Shown here in pieces: positions 6,824-15,086 of a stretch of DNA of 32,393 bases. A program made the position numbers and the translations under genes. The notes beneath the pieces are model-generated. The model was not told where the DNA came from and did not search any database. It worked only from the letters and a program-made list of their open reading frames with translations. The stretch comes from Hydrogenophaga sp. GTDB taxonomy: Bacteria; Pseudomonadota; Gammaproteobacteria; Burkholderiales; Burkholderiaceae_C. The DNA lies in the NCBI RefSeq assembly GCF_018780385.1, contig NZ_JADMJO010000022.1:1-32393 (forward strand). The letters run 5' to 3'. Within the stretch, counting starts at the first letter, position 1; the number at the start of each line of letters is the position of its first letter.

Positions 6824-8521
6824 TCACATTACGACTTCTAGGTCGATGGTCAGATTCTTGAAAATGAAGGTCTCACGCAGTGGCCGTTCGGTGGGGTCAG
6901 TGAAGGACGATCGGTAGTCGTCGACCTCCTTTCCGACCGATGCAAGAGGGTCGTCGGGATTGGCGGCGCTGAAGGCCTGCCGGAACTCCGGCCACGCGAG
7001 CCAGCTTGCACGGGGATCCGGCTCCCCGTCACCGCTGAACCGCGCCATGTAGCGCGCGAGCACGATAAGCACGGGTGGCAGACTGCCTGCCGCGCAGTCG
7101 ATTCCCAAGCGTCGGCACACTTCCCCAGAAGAAAGCCCTTCAAGCGAACGCGCAACCGTGTCTACCCAGGTCGTGGCCATAGCCATGTTGCGTTTTCGGC
7201 TCTCGCGTTCGCTGAGTGACCTCCCGTAGATATCGTGCCACTTGAGCTGAAACAGAGCCACCCTCCCGCTGGTGCGGTCGACTGCGACTGCGTCGATGTC
7301 CGTTGCAACCAATCCGTCGGAGCGGCGAAGTTTGTAGCCTCGCTCCTGTACGAGGAAGCGGCTTGCGGGAAGGTATGCGGCAAGTTCGGCACGAAAGACT
7401 TCCTCCCGCCGATCCACGCTTCTGTCCCAGTCGGGACGGCATTCGTTGCGCAGATGCCGGAACAGCGAGTAGTAGGGATTGGACAGCGCGCCGAAGCACG
7501 GCATCAAGACGAAGTCCTTTCCCAATCCGACGTAGTAATGCGTAGGAACTTCATAGGCTTTTCGCCATTCCTCCAACTGCTGCGACCCAAGAGTCAGGGC
7601 GCCCATGGTTGCCTGAACCATCGAGGCCGGCATTCCCGCCTCCTGCCACACCGCGTCAACGTCTTCCTTTCTCGCGTAGATCGTCAGGACGTTGTGCAGT
7701 TCAATGTTCGGCCGCTTTCGTACAAGTGCGGCGGCGAAGTCTACGTGGCAGAGAATGCGGCCGAGCGCTTGGTCGCAGGTGTCGCACCACTGGCCGAATG
7801 TCCTGTCTCCCAGCGTGACGTCGTCGGGGAACGCTTCCCTTTCCATGTACTTGCTGCCATAGAACTGCGCGTCGCGCCGATATTCCTTCACCAGCTTCAT
7901 GTCGTTGTCGTAACGGATGAACCAGCCGCCAGCACTGTCCACGTACTGTGTCAGGAGCCTAGCAATGCGGCGGCTTCGCCGTTCAGGCTTTTCTCCTCCA
8001 GGAATCTCCGCCCCAGTATCTTTACCGAGCTCTCGTTCCGCCACGCGCAAAGCCAATTCAACCGAACCGTTCCGCGTGCGGATCGAGATGCGTTCAGCTG
8101 TTGAAATGGAAACCTCGGCCAAACCGAATCGCTCCAGCGCAGCGAGCCGTCCGAGGTGTGACAGCTTGCCGCACGCCTCAAGGTAGCCGTTGGCAACTGC
8201 GATCTCGGAAGCTTGTGATGGTCCCCAGGGAATCGGTCCTGCCGTCTCCGCCGCCCTCCCCAAGAATGGACTCAGCGCATTCACGGCGCCGAGAAGTCCA
8301 TATCTGGCACGCGTCGTATTGACGAGTCCCCAACGCGCACCGACTGCATACATGTCGAGCGCGCGGCAAATGACAGTAACAGCTCGCTGTGCACTGCCCC
8401 GCCAGAACTCTTCGGCCGCTCGCTGGTAACGGCCAACTTCTGCGTGTATGAGCGCTTCTACGTCCGACAAACTTCGTACCTCACTCTGCGCCCCTCTCAA
8501 ACTACTTATTGGCTCACCCAA
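6824..8521 (-). CDS. Predicted PD-(D/E)XK-type nuclease, uncharacterised family
   Basis: A roughly 565-residue protein of no family I recognise. Near the C-terminus it has a pattern typical of PD-(D/E)XK nucleases of the QxK variety: an upstream acidic helix (E379 in FRAELAAYL), then D408/D410 in TDIDAVAVDR, then Q425-L-K427 in VALFQLKWHD, about 15 residues downstream. The N-terminal 370 residues are largely helical. No helicase or DNA-binding motif was noted. The start is uncertain: TTG 8521 has AAGG just upstream, TTG 8470 has GAGG, and no ATG lies before residue 57. It lies directly upstream of vsr on the same strand (4-bp overlap if vsr uses GTG 6827), so the two are likely co-expressed. 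Restriction effector of the island is an inference. Confidence 0.6.
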   Translation of the reverse strand: MGEPISSLRGAQSEVRSLSDVEALIHAEVGRYQRAAEEFWRGSAQRAVTVICRALDMYAVGARWGLVNTTRARYGLLGAVNALSPFLGRAAETAGPIPWGPSQASEIAVANGYLEACGKLSHLGRLAALERFGLAEVSISTAERISIRTRNGSVELALRVAERELGKDTGAEIPGGEKPERRSRRIARLLTQYVDSAGGWFIRYDNDMKLVKEYRRDAQFYGSKYMEREAFPDDVTLGDRTFGQWCDTCDQALGRILCHVDFAAALVRKRPNIELHNVLTIYARKEDVDAVWQEAGMPASMVQATMGALTLGSQQLEEWRKAYEVPTHYYVGLGKDFVLMPCFGALSNPYYSLFRHLRNECRPDWDRSVDRREEVFRAELAAYLPASRFLVQERGYKLRRSDGLVATDIDAVAVDRTSGRVALFQLKWHDIYGRSLSERESRKRNMAMATTWVDTVARSLEGLSSGEVCRRLGIDCAAGSLPPVLIVLARYMARFSGDGEPDPRASWLAWPEFRQAFSAANPDDPLASVGKEVDDYRSSFTDPTERPLRETFIFKNLTIDLEVVM

Positions 8522-8621
8522 TACCTTGAGAGAGCTGGCAACATCAAGGCTTTGACCCTACCCGACCACTTTGGCGACTGCCTTGCTTGTGAGAACTTAG
8601 TTGGCACCTGCTGACATATTC

Positions 8622-8713
8622 GGTGCGAGCTTGCTGAAGCGATGCAAGCGCTGCAGTGGTCTTCGTTCATGTGGCGCGCGCCGTTGGCCTCAATGCAGGC
8701 CAAGAGACCGCCG
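8622..8713 (-). pseudogene. Remnant of a PaaI-like thioesterase gene
   Basis: About 90 bp is clearly similar to the middle of the intact thioesterase gene at 15087-15581 (region around 15252-15345). On the minus strand it reads GGLLACIEANGARHMNED, against GGLACIAAIGARHMDEE in the intact gene. Single-base gaps then shift the frame, and similarity stops on both sides. It is a doubly truncated, frameshifted paralogue. It sits between the accessory block and the EthD gene, where it probably records the insertion or deletion that installed the island. The rest of 8522-8731 holds no recognisable gene. Confidence 0.7.
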
Positions 8714-8731
8714 TGTCCGATATCACCCCAC

Positions 8732-9046
8732 CTACCCCACCACCACCTCACTGATCTGCATCACCGGCGCGATGTCCGTGTAATTCGGCACGTCGGCCAT
8801 GATCGCCTTGGCGTTGGGGCCGAAGCCTCCGATGAAGGCTTCCACCGAATCGCAGTACAGGTGGCACATGGCCACGTAGGTGGCCGGTGCGCCGGGGGAG
8901 CCGCCGGCCAGGCCTTTATCCACCGTGTAGAACTTGCAGGCCTCAGCCAGCTTCGCCTTCACCATGGGCATGTGCTGGTCGCGGTAGTAGTCGTGGTCGA
9001 ACCTCGCGCCCGGGGTGTTGGGGTACATCACGCTGACTTTGATCAT
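8732..9046 (-). CDS. EthD family protein
   Basis: A 104-residue alpha/beta-barrel dimeric-type protein. 'MIKVSVMYPNTPGARFDHDYYRDQHMPMV' at the start and the 'Y.DIAPVMQISEVV' tail are typical of the EthD family: small ferredoxin-like-fold proteins, one of which is needed for ETBE degradation. The molecular role of most members is unknown. The ATG at 9046 is preceded by an AGGAG ribosome-binding site, which excludes the longer upstream extension. It is a stand-alone gene, separated by about 190 bp from the divergent signalling operon and lying next to a decayed thioesterase fragment. Confidence 0.88.
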   Translation of the reverse strand: MIKVSVMYPNTPGARFDHDYYRDQHMPMVKAKLAEACKFYTVDKGLAGGSPGAPATYVAMCHLYCDSVEAFIGGFGPNAKAIMADVPNYTDIAPVMQISEVVVG

Positions 9047-9196
9047 GGTTGGACTCCTGTGGTTGGGGGAATGGATTGCCACTCGCGGCATCGTACTCCC
9101 AGGGAATCGTGCAATCACTCACGCCGCTCGGGGTCCGTTGCAGTCCGCACAGGCCTTTGCGGGGGTTCAAGGGTAAGCACACCTCAAGAGCGCGGC

Positions 9197-9227
9197 TGGG
9201 GTGTCGAAACAAGCTGAACACACCCCA
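9197..9227. promoter_or_regulatory. Inverted repeat upstream of the signalling operon
   Basis: TGGGGTGT (9197-9204) and ACACCCCA (9220-9227) form a perfect 8-bp dyad with a 15-nt spacer, ending 11 nt before the ATG of the HD-GYP regulator gene. It could be an operator or an mRNA hairpin next to the start. No obvious Shine-Dalgarno is present. The remaining 9047-9196 region shows nothing else identifiable. Confidence 0.35.
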
Positions 9228-9238
9228 TCCATGCCGCC

Positions 9239-10624
9239 ATGACCACCCCAGTGCTCCAAGAGCCCCCCGCTGCCGACGCGCTCGAAAGCGAGGTGGTGGC
9301 TCCGACGGTGCTGACGGTGGATGACGAGCCCTCGGTGCTGAGCGCGTTGCGCCGGGTGTTTCGGGCGCAAGGCATCAAGACGCTCCAAGCCACCAGCGCC
9401 GCCGAAGCGCTGATCCTGCTGGAGTCGAATCACGTGGACCTGGTGATTTCGGACATGCGGATGCCCGAAATGGACGGCGCGCGCTTCCTTGAACGGGTGA
9501 AGGCCCACGATGAAAGCATCGTGCGCATCCTGCTCACCGGTTACGCCGACATCTCCTCCACGGTGGCCGCCATCAACAAGGGCGCCATCCACCGCTACAT
9601 CGCCAAGCCCTGGGACGACAACGATCTGGTGCTTGCGGTGCGAGAAGCCCTGGTTCGTCGCGGCCTTGAAAAGAAGAACGCCGACCTGACCGAGCTGACG
9701 AAACGGCAGAACGACCAGTTGCGGGACGCGAACCAGACGCTGGAATCTCGCGTGGAGGCGCGAACGGCCGAGCTTCAGCAGATCAACGGCATGCTCGATG
9801 CCTCCTACGAAGATCTGAACAACACCTTCCTGCACGCGGTGAATGTGTTTTCCAGTTTGCTGGAGATGCGCGGCGGACAGTCCGGCCACTCGCGTCGGGT
9901 GGCCGAGATCAGCCGGGAGACCGCCAAGCGGCTGGAGATGTCGGACCGCGACGTTCGCGACGTCTACCTGGCTGCCTTGGTGCACGACATCGGCACCATC
10001 GGATTTCCCGATGCCATGTTGGGCAAGGCGATCTCTGCCTTCAACGCAGAAGAACACCAGCGCTACCGGCGCCACACCATCGACGGCGAATCCGCGTTGA
10101 TGGCGATGTCTCAGCTGCAAGGCGTGGCGCGCATCGTGCGCCAGCATCACGAACGATCAGACGGAAAAGGATTTCCGGACGGTTTGACCGCGCCCGACAT
10201 CGTGGCCGGTGCGCGCATCGTGGCGGCTGCCACCGATCTGGACGACATGCTCCACGGCAGCATGGGGCTCCAGCGCTACACCATGGAGAACGCGAAAAAG
10301 ATGCTCGTGGGTGGCATCGACACGCGCTACGACCGCACGGTGATCGAGACCCTGCTCAAGGTCGTCGACGACATGGCGAATGCAGCCAAGGCGGACCTGT
10401 ACCTGGACGTGCGCGACCTGCTCCCGGGCATGGTGTTGGCACGGGCGATGGTGTCGTCCAAGGGCACCACCCTGCTGGCTGCGGGGCACGTGTTCGATGA
10501 ACGCATGGTTCGACAGGTGCAGACCTTCTCTTCACGGGAGAGTGTGCGCCTGAGCTTGTGGGTGCAAAGGAAACCGGCTCACAGCGAAGCCAGCGTCGCT
10601 GAAGTACAAGGAGCCCGGTCATGA
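9239..10624 (+). CDS. Response regulator with HD-GYP-type domain
   Basis: A 461-residue protein. Residues 22-140 are a receiver domain with phospho-acceptor D72 (VISDMRMPEMDG), T100 and K123 (IAKPWDDND). A coiled coil spans about 145-195. An HD-GYP domain follows from about 195 to 370: H217, the H249-D250 pair (VHDIGTIGFPD), H303-H304 (HHERSDGKGFPDG) and D333. The signature tripeptide reads GFP instead of GYP, a tolerated variant. The C-terminal 90 residues are an extra domain also seen in RpfG-type regulators. HD-GYP enzymes hydrolyse cyclic di-GMP, here presumably under control of receiver phosphorylation. It is the first gene of a five-gene operon, and its stop overlaps the following kinase start (ATGA), so it is likely paired with that kinase. 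Confidence 0.92.
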   Translation: MTTPVLQEPPAADALESEVVAPTVLTVDDEPSVLSALRRVFRAQGIKTLQATSAAEALILLESNHVDLVISDMRMPEMDGARFLERVKAHDESIVRILLTGYADISSTVAAINKGAIHRYIAKPWDDNDLVLAVREALVRRGLEKKNADLTELTKRQNDQLRDANQTLESRVEARTAELQQINGMLDASYEDLNNTFLHAVNVFSSLLEMRGGQSGHSRRVAEISRETAKRLEMSDRDVRDVYLAALVHDIGTIGFPDAMLGKAISAFNAEEHQRYRRHTIDGESALMAMSQLQGVARIVRQHHERSDGKGFPDGLTAPDIVAGARIVAAATDLDDMLHGSMGLQRYTMENAKKMLVGGIDTRYDRTVIETLLKVVDDMANAAKADLYLDVRDLLPGMVLARAMVSSKGTTLLAAGHVFDERMVRQVQTFSSRESVRLSLWVQRKPAHSEASVAEVQGARS

Positions 10625-12777
10625 TGGACACACCCGACGTGCAAAGCCTCACCACAAGCTTTGCCAGCGACATCGTCAATGCGGTGGCCGTGCCAACGGC
10701 CCTGCTCAAGGACGGGCAGATATTGAGTGCCAACGACGCGCTGTGTCGCCTGAGTTCCCGCAGCCAGGCAGCGCTCATGGGCATGCCCTTGGTGAATCTG
10801 GTGGACGACGCCACGCGCGACCAGCTGCGCCTTGCAATGAGCGCTTGCGCGCGACAGGGTGAATCGCCGCGTGCGGTGTCGGGCTCTCTGGTCACGCCCG
10901 ACAGTGGAGAGCGCCCGGTGGAGATCCATTCCCGGCGGATCAGTCTGGACGGTCAACCCCTGGTGGTGGTGACCTGCATCGATCTCAGCGACGTGATGCA
11001 TGTGCAAAACAGCCTGATGGACATGACCAAGCTGTTGTCACAGATCATCGACGGGGCCTCGGTGGCTTCCCTGGTGATCGACCAGCACCACCGGGTGACG
11101 CACTGGAACACGGCCTGCGAGCACATGACAGGCATCAAACGCCACGAGGTGCTCGGCACGCGCGACGGCTGGAAGGCGTTTTACAGCGAGCAGCGGCCCT
11201 TGCTCGCCGACATGATCGTGGATGGCGTCGACGAAGCGGCGCTGCAGGCGCTCTACGGTGGAAAGATGGTGCATTCATCGAGCATCACCGGCGGCATCGA
11301 GGTCGAGGCCTTCTTTCCGCAGCTTGGAGACTCGGGAAGGTGGCTGTTCTTCACGGCCGCGCCACTGTACGACGCGGACAGAACAGTGATCGGCGCCATC
11401 GAAACCCTGCAGGACGTCACGATCCGCCGGCGATCGGAAGAAGCTCTGCTGCTGCACCGCGCCGAACTCGAAGAGACCGTCAGGCAACGCTCGACCGAGC
11501 TGGCAGCCACCGCCCGCGACCTGGAACTGTTCATTGCCAATTCGCCGATCGGAGTGGCCTACTCCAAGAAGGGCAGCATTCAGCGCGTCAACCCTGCCAT
11601 GGCCGCCATGTTCGGGTATGCCGAGTCCGAGATGATCGGTCTGCCGGGACGGTTCGCCTACCTGTCGGACGACGACTATGCAAACTTTGGTGCCTACGCG
11701 GCCCCCCGGCTTTCCAAAGGAGAGCCCATTCACCGCGAGATGTGGATGCGCCACGCCGATGGTCATCCGATCTGGGCGCAGATCGATGCCTACGTGGTCG
11801 ACTCGATCGACACGAGTCACGGCACCTGGTGGATGATGCAGGACCGCTCCGACATCCGTTTCGCCCAAGAGCAACTGCAGGCGCGGATCGATGAGCTTGC
11901 AGCAACGAATCACCAGCTTGACGAAGCACAGAAGCAGTTGCTTCAACAGGACAAGATGGCGTCGATCGGGCAGTTGGCCGCGGGCGTGGCGCACGAGATC
12001 AACAACCCCATTGGCTTCGTCAGCTCCAATCTCAACACGCTGCGCCAGTATGTGGAGGGCCTCCTGGGCCTGAGTTCGGCTTGCGACGCGGCACTGGCCG
12101 CACCGGACGACGCGACCGTGGCCGCGGCACTGACGAAGAAGCGGGTGGAAGTCGAAATCGATTTTCTGCGCGAGGATCTACCGCTGCTGCTGGACGAATG
12201 TGCCGAAGGCCTGGGGCGCGTCAAAAAGATCGTGCAGGACCTCAAGGACTTCTCTCGCGTCGATCATTCGGACTGGCAGGAGTCCGATCTGAATGTGGGC
12301 CTGGAGTCCACGCTCAACGTCGTTCGCCATGAAGTGAAATACAAGGCCGACGTGATCAAGAAGCTCGCACCGCTTCCGTCGATCATGTGCCTGGACGGGC
12401 AGCTCAACCAGGTGTTCATGAACCTGATCGTCAACGCGGCGCATTCGATTGCCGACAAGGGAACGATCACGTTGTCGAGCGGCGTGGATCAGGGCTGGGT
12501 CTGGGTGCAGGTGGAAGACACGGGCTGCGGCATGAACGCCGAGGTGCAGCGCCGGATCTTCGAGCCCTTCTTCACCACCAAAGACGTGGGCAAGGGCACC
12601 GGCCTGGGCATGTCGCTGTCCTTCTCCATCGTTCAGAAACACGGCGGCTCCATCCAGGTGCGCTCCGCCGTTGGGGAGGGCACGGCCATGCGCGTGTGGC
12701 TGCCCATCGAGCGGCCGCTGACCCCGGCCAAGGATGCTGTGCCACCACCGTGGGAGCGCGACCATGCAACCGCCTGA
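10621..12777 (+). CDS. Multi-PAS hybrid-free sensor histidine kinase
   Basis: A 718-residue soluble-looking kinase with no clear membrane segment, so probably cytoplasmic. Three PAS-like modules occur at about 15-125, 135-270 and 300-415 (the last with VNPAMAAMFGYAESEMIG). A short coiled coil leads to the dimerisation/phospho-acceptor domain (H458 in GQLAAGVAHEINNPIGF). The HATPase domain follows, with an N box (FMNLIVNAAHS), G1 (VEDTGCGM), F box (FEPFFTTKDVGKG) and G2 (GTGLGMSLSFSIV). All catalytic motifs look intact. The start ATG at 10621 overlaps the HD-GYP regulator gene by 4 bp. The gene overlaps the next receiver gene by 14 bp. It probably phosphorylates one or more of the three receiver proteins encoded in this operon. 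Confidence 0.93.
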   Translation: MMDTPDVQSLTTSFASDIVNAVAVPTALLKDGQILSANDALCRLSSRSQAALMGMPLVNLVDDATRDQLRLAMSACARQGESPRAVSGSLVTPDSGERPVEIHSRRISLDGQPLVVVTCIDLSDVMHVQNSLMDMTKLLSQIIDGASVASLVIDQHHRVTHWNTACEHMTGIKRHEVLGTRDGWKAFYSEQRPLLADMIVDGVDEAALQALYGGKMVHSSSITGGIEVEAFFPQLGDSGRWLFFTAAPLYDADRTVIGAIETLQDVTIRRRSEEALLLHRAELEETVRQRSTELAATARDLELFIANSPIGVAYSKKGSIQRVNPAMAAMFGYAESEMIGLPGRFAYLSDDDYANFGAYAAPRLSKGEPIHREMWMRHADGHPIWAQIDAYVVDSIDTSHGTWWMMQDRSDIRFAQEQLQARIDELAATNHQLDEAQKQLLQQDKMASIGQLAAGVAHEINNPIGFVSSNLNTLRQYVEGLLGLSSACDAALAAPDDATVAAALTKKRVEVEIDFLREDLPLLLDECAEGLGRVKKIVQDLKDFSRVDHSDWQESDLNVGLESTLNVVRHEVKYKADVIKKLAPLPSIMCLDGQLNQVFMNLIVNAAHSIADKGTITLSSGVDQGWVWVQVEDTGCGMNAEVQRRIFEPFFTTKDVGKGTGLGMSLSFSIVQKHGGSIQVRSAVGEGTAMRVWLPIERPLTPAKDAVPPPWERDHATA

Positions 12778-13651
12778 GTCCGTGTGGGGGGGCCTTGTGA
12801 ACGCGCCCGCCCGGCATCGCACGCTGCTGCTGGTGGATGACGAGGAATCGATTCTCTCGGCGCTCAAGCGGGTGTTTCGTCGCGACGGTTACCAGGTGAT
12901 CACAGCCACCAGCGGCGCTCGGGGCCTGGAGGTGCTCGCCCAGCAACGTGTGGACGTGATTCTTTCGGACCAGCGCATGCCCGGCATGACGGGCATCGAA
13001 TTCCTGCGCGAGGCCAAGCGCCTGTATCCCCGCACCTTGCGCATGACGCTGTCCGGCTACACCGATCTGCAGTCGATCATCGAGGCGGTCAATGAAGGCG
13101 CGGTGTACAAGTTCCTCACCAAGCCCTGGGACGACGATCTCTTGCGCAGCCACGTGGCCCATGCCTTTGAACAGAGCGAACTGGCCACGGAAAACACCCT
13201 TCTGTGGGGCGCCGTGCAACAGGCAAACGACGAATTGGCCATCGCCAACCAACGGCTCGAACGCATGGTGCACGAGGAAGGCGAACGTCGGCAGGCCATG
13301 CAGAACGCAGCTGGTGCCTCCAGAGACGCACTCGACGGCTTGCCCATGGCGGTGTTCGGCATCGGTGCCGACGGCATGCTCGCGTATGTCAATCGCCAGG
13401 CCGTGATTCAGTGGCCCCAGTGGTCGTGCGCGCTGGGCGGTGAGCCGGAGCCGTCGATGCAGCACGTGATGGCCACGCTGATGCAGCCTGCGCAACGGCC
13501 CTACACGCAGGGACTGCGCACGAGCATCGATGGTCGAAGCGCGAGGGCATGGATCTGTCCACTCACGGGGCAGCAGCAACCCCTGGGGCATCTGATGCTG
13601 GTGCAACTGCTTCACGAGACCGCCACGGTGGCGCCGGGGAGCCTGACGTGA
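12764..13651 (+). CDS. Response regulator, REC plus PAS-like C-terminal domain
   Basis: A 295-residue protein (from ATG 12764). The receiver domain covers about 18-137: D25-D26-E27, D69 (ILSDQRMPGMTG), S97 (LSGYTD) and K120 (LTKPWDDD). A coiled coil at about 140-185 follows. A partial PAS-like segment (LDGLPMAVFGIGADGMLAYVN) then begins near 198. No DNA-binding or enzymatic output domain was found, so it may act as a phosphorelay intermediate or adaptor. The start is uncertain between ATG 12764, which overlaps the kinase stop, and a GTG about 33 bp further on, preceded by a run of G. The receiver is closely related to that of the HD-GYP protein, including the KPWDD motif, suggesting duplication within the operon. 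Confidence 0.85.
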   Translation: MQPPESVWGGLVNAPARHRTLLLVDDEESILSALKRVFRRDGYQVITATSGARGLEVLAQQRVDVILSDQRMPGMTGIEFLREAKRLYPRTLRMTLSGYTDLQSIIEAVNEGAVYKFLTKPWDDDLLRSHVAHAFEQSELATENTLLWGAVQQANDELAIANQRLERMVHEEGERRQAMQNAAGASRDALDGLPMAVFGIGADGMLAYVNRQAVIQWPQWSCALGGEPEPSMQHVMATLMQPAQRPYTQGLRTSIDGRSARAWICPLTGQQQPLGHLMLVQLLHETATVAPGSLT

Positions 13652-14511
13652 GCGTTGTGGAAGCTTTCCCTCCCACCAGACACCTGGAACCCGCTGCCTG
13701 GGCGCGGTGCATCGTGTCGCTTCCATCGCTTCCCAGCGCCTTCATCGCAGCCGTCGAACTGTTGAGCAACGACGACGCATCCGCGGCATCCTGCATCGCT
13801 GCGATCGAGCGCGACCAGGCCCTGACCGTGCGCGTTCTTCGTCTGGCCAATTCACCGTTCTACGGCGCCCAGGGCCAGGTCTCCCGCATCGGTGATGCCG
13901 TTCAGATGCTGGGCCTGCGCACCGTGGCCAGCGCATTGGCGGCCGTCTCCTTGCGCACGGCCCTGGGTTCGTTGCGCTGCAAAGAATTCTGCTTTACCAG
14001 CTACTGGCGCCACACCTTGTGCTCGGCCATTGCGGCGCGGGAGCTCGCCCAGCTGACGAGGCTGGATGCCGGTGAAGCCTTTTTGCTCGGACTGCTGCAC
14101 GACGTGGGCAAGGTGATTCTTGCCATGACCAGCCCGGAACTGGAGTCGCAGGCGCTGCAACTCGCGCGGTCTGAAGGAATGGCCATGCACGACGCGGAGC
14201 AGCAGCTGTTCGGCGTGACCCACGCGGAAGTGGGTGCGGTCGTGGCCAGGCAATGGAACTTTCCTGCCACCTTCGCGGAAGCGATTGCCGATCACCACCG
14301 GTCGGTCCCCGTTCCAGCAGGAGAGCGCCCGTCCCTTCCCCTTCTGATTCACCTGGCCAACCAGATGGCCCACGGCCTGGAAGAACCTTCCGCCGATGTT
14401 GAAACCCTGTTGATCGATCCGATGTGGTCCGTGCTCGGGCGCAGCGAGCAAGACCTGCGTGCCCTGACCGTGCGCATCACCGATGAACTTCACATCATGT
14501 CCGGCGCATGA
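13648..14511 (+). CDS. HDOD domain protein
   Basis: A 287-residue HDOD protein. Characteristic segments are 'LPSLPSAFIAAVELL', 'ALTVRVLRLANSPFYG....VSRIGDAVQMLGLRTVASAL' and 'FLLGLLHDVGKVIL'. The last retains an HD pair inside an otherwise degenerate HD fold. HDOD proteins act as signalling or scaffold partners, often with c-di-GMP or chemotaxis-like systems, rather than as proven phosphohydrolases. The start is GTG 13648, which overlaps the preceding stop as GTGA and has a GGGGAG ribosome-binding site at the right distance. The longer open frame starting upstream lies inside the previous gene. It is the fourth gene of the operon, followed after 21 bp by a last receiver gene. Confidence 0.9.
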   Translation: MSVVEAFPPTRHLEPAAWARCIVSLPSLPSAFIAAVELLSNDDASAASCIAAIERDQALTVRVLRLANSPFYGAQGQVSRIGDAVQMLGLRTVASALAAVSLRTALGSLRCKEFCFTSYWRHTLCSAIAARELAQLTRLDAGEAFLLGLLHDVGKVILAMTSPELESQALQLARSEGMAMHDAEQQLFGVTHAEVGAVVARQWNFPATFAEAIADHHRSVPVPAGERPSLPLLIHLANQMAHGLEEPSADVETLLIDPMWSVLGRSEQDLRALTVRITDELHIMSGA

Positions 14512-14532
14512 ATCACCTCACTGGAGCATCCG

Positions 14533-15084
14533 TTGAACCAAGCACTTCAAGGCAGCCTTCTTCTCGTTGATGACGAAGTGCCGATCACGCGCGCCTTGCA
14601 CCGTGCGCTGCGCACCCCTCTTGGCCATCGGGTGAACATCGTGACCTGCAACAGTGGCGAGGCGGCGATCGGCGAACTGATGGCGCGGCGGTTTGACGTC
14701 ATCGTCAGCGACCTGCGCATGCCCGACATGGGCGGGATGGAGCTCCTGCTCCTGGCGGCGGACATCCAGCCCAGCTGCGTGCGGATGATCCTGACGGGAA
14801 CCGCGGATTTCGCCACCGCCCAGGAAGCCGTGAACAAGTTCGGCCTGTACCGCTACCTCACCAAACCCTGGGACATCGACGAGTTGGTGCAGCACATTTC
14901 GTCAGCCCTCAAGTTCAGCGTGGAGCAATGGTCCCAAAAGGACCACGCCCTGCAATGGGGAGCCAGCCAAGGCAAGGTCAGTGCGCAGACGCTGGAGATG
15001 CACAGACTCGAAGCCCTGGAGCCGGGCATCACCCGGGTGGAATGGGACGCTGCCGGATGCGTGATCCTGCCGTCGAGCCTCTGA
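14533..15084 (+). CDS. Single-domain-type response regulator (REC with short tail)
   Basis: A 183-residue protein. The receiver domain spans about 5-125: D13-D14-E15, D60 (VIVSDLRMPDMGG), T88 (ILTGTAD) and K111 (LTKPWDID). A tail of about 60 residues without a recognisable output domain follows. The start is a TTG at 14533 with GGAG about 7 nt upstream; no ATG precedes the receiver. It is the last gene of the five-gene operon and the third receiver carrying the KPWD motif typical of RpfG-like regulators. Its stop lies 2 bp from the stop of the convergent thioesterase gene, leaving no room for an intergenic terminator. Confidence 0.88.
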   Translation: MNQALQGSLLLVDDEVPITRALHRALRTPLGHRVNIVTCNSGEAAIGELMARRFDVIVSDLRMPDMGGMELLLLAADIQPSCVRMILTGTADFATAQEAVNKFGLYRYLTKPWDIDELVQHISSALKFSVEQWSQKDHALQWGASQGKVSAQTLEMHRLEALEPGITRVEWDAAGCVILPSSL

Positions 15085-15086
15085 TC

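Noticed and set aside
12178..13726. Long minus-strand frames opposite the kinase and receiver genes
   Set aside because: They are mirror frames of well-supported plus-strand genes and carry no conserved motif.
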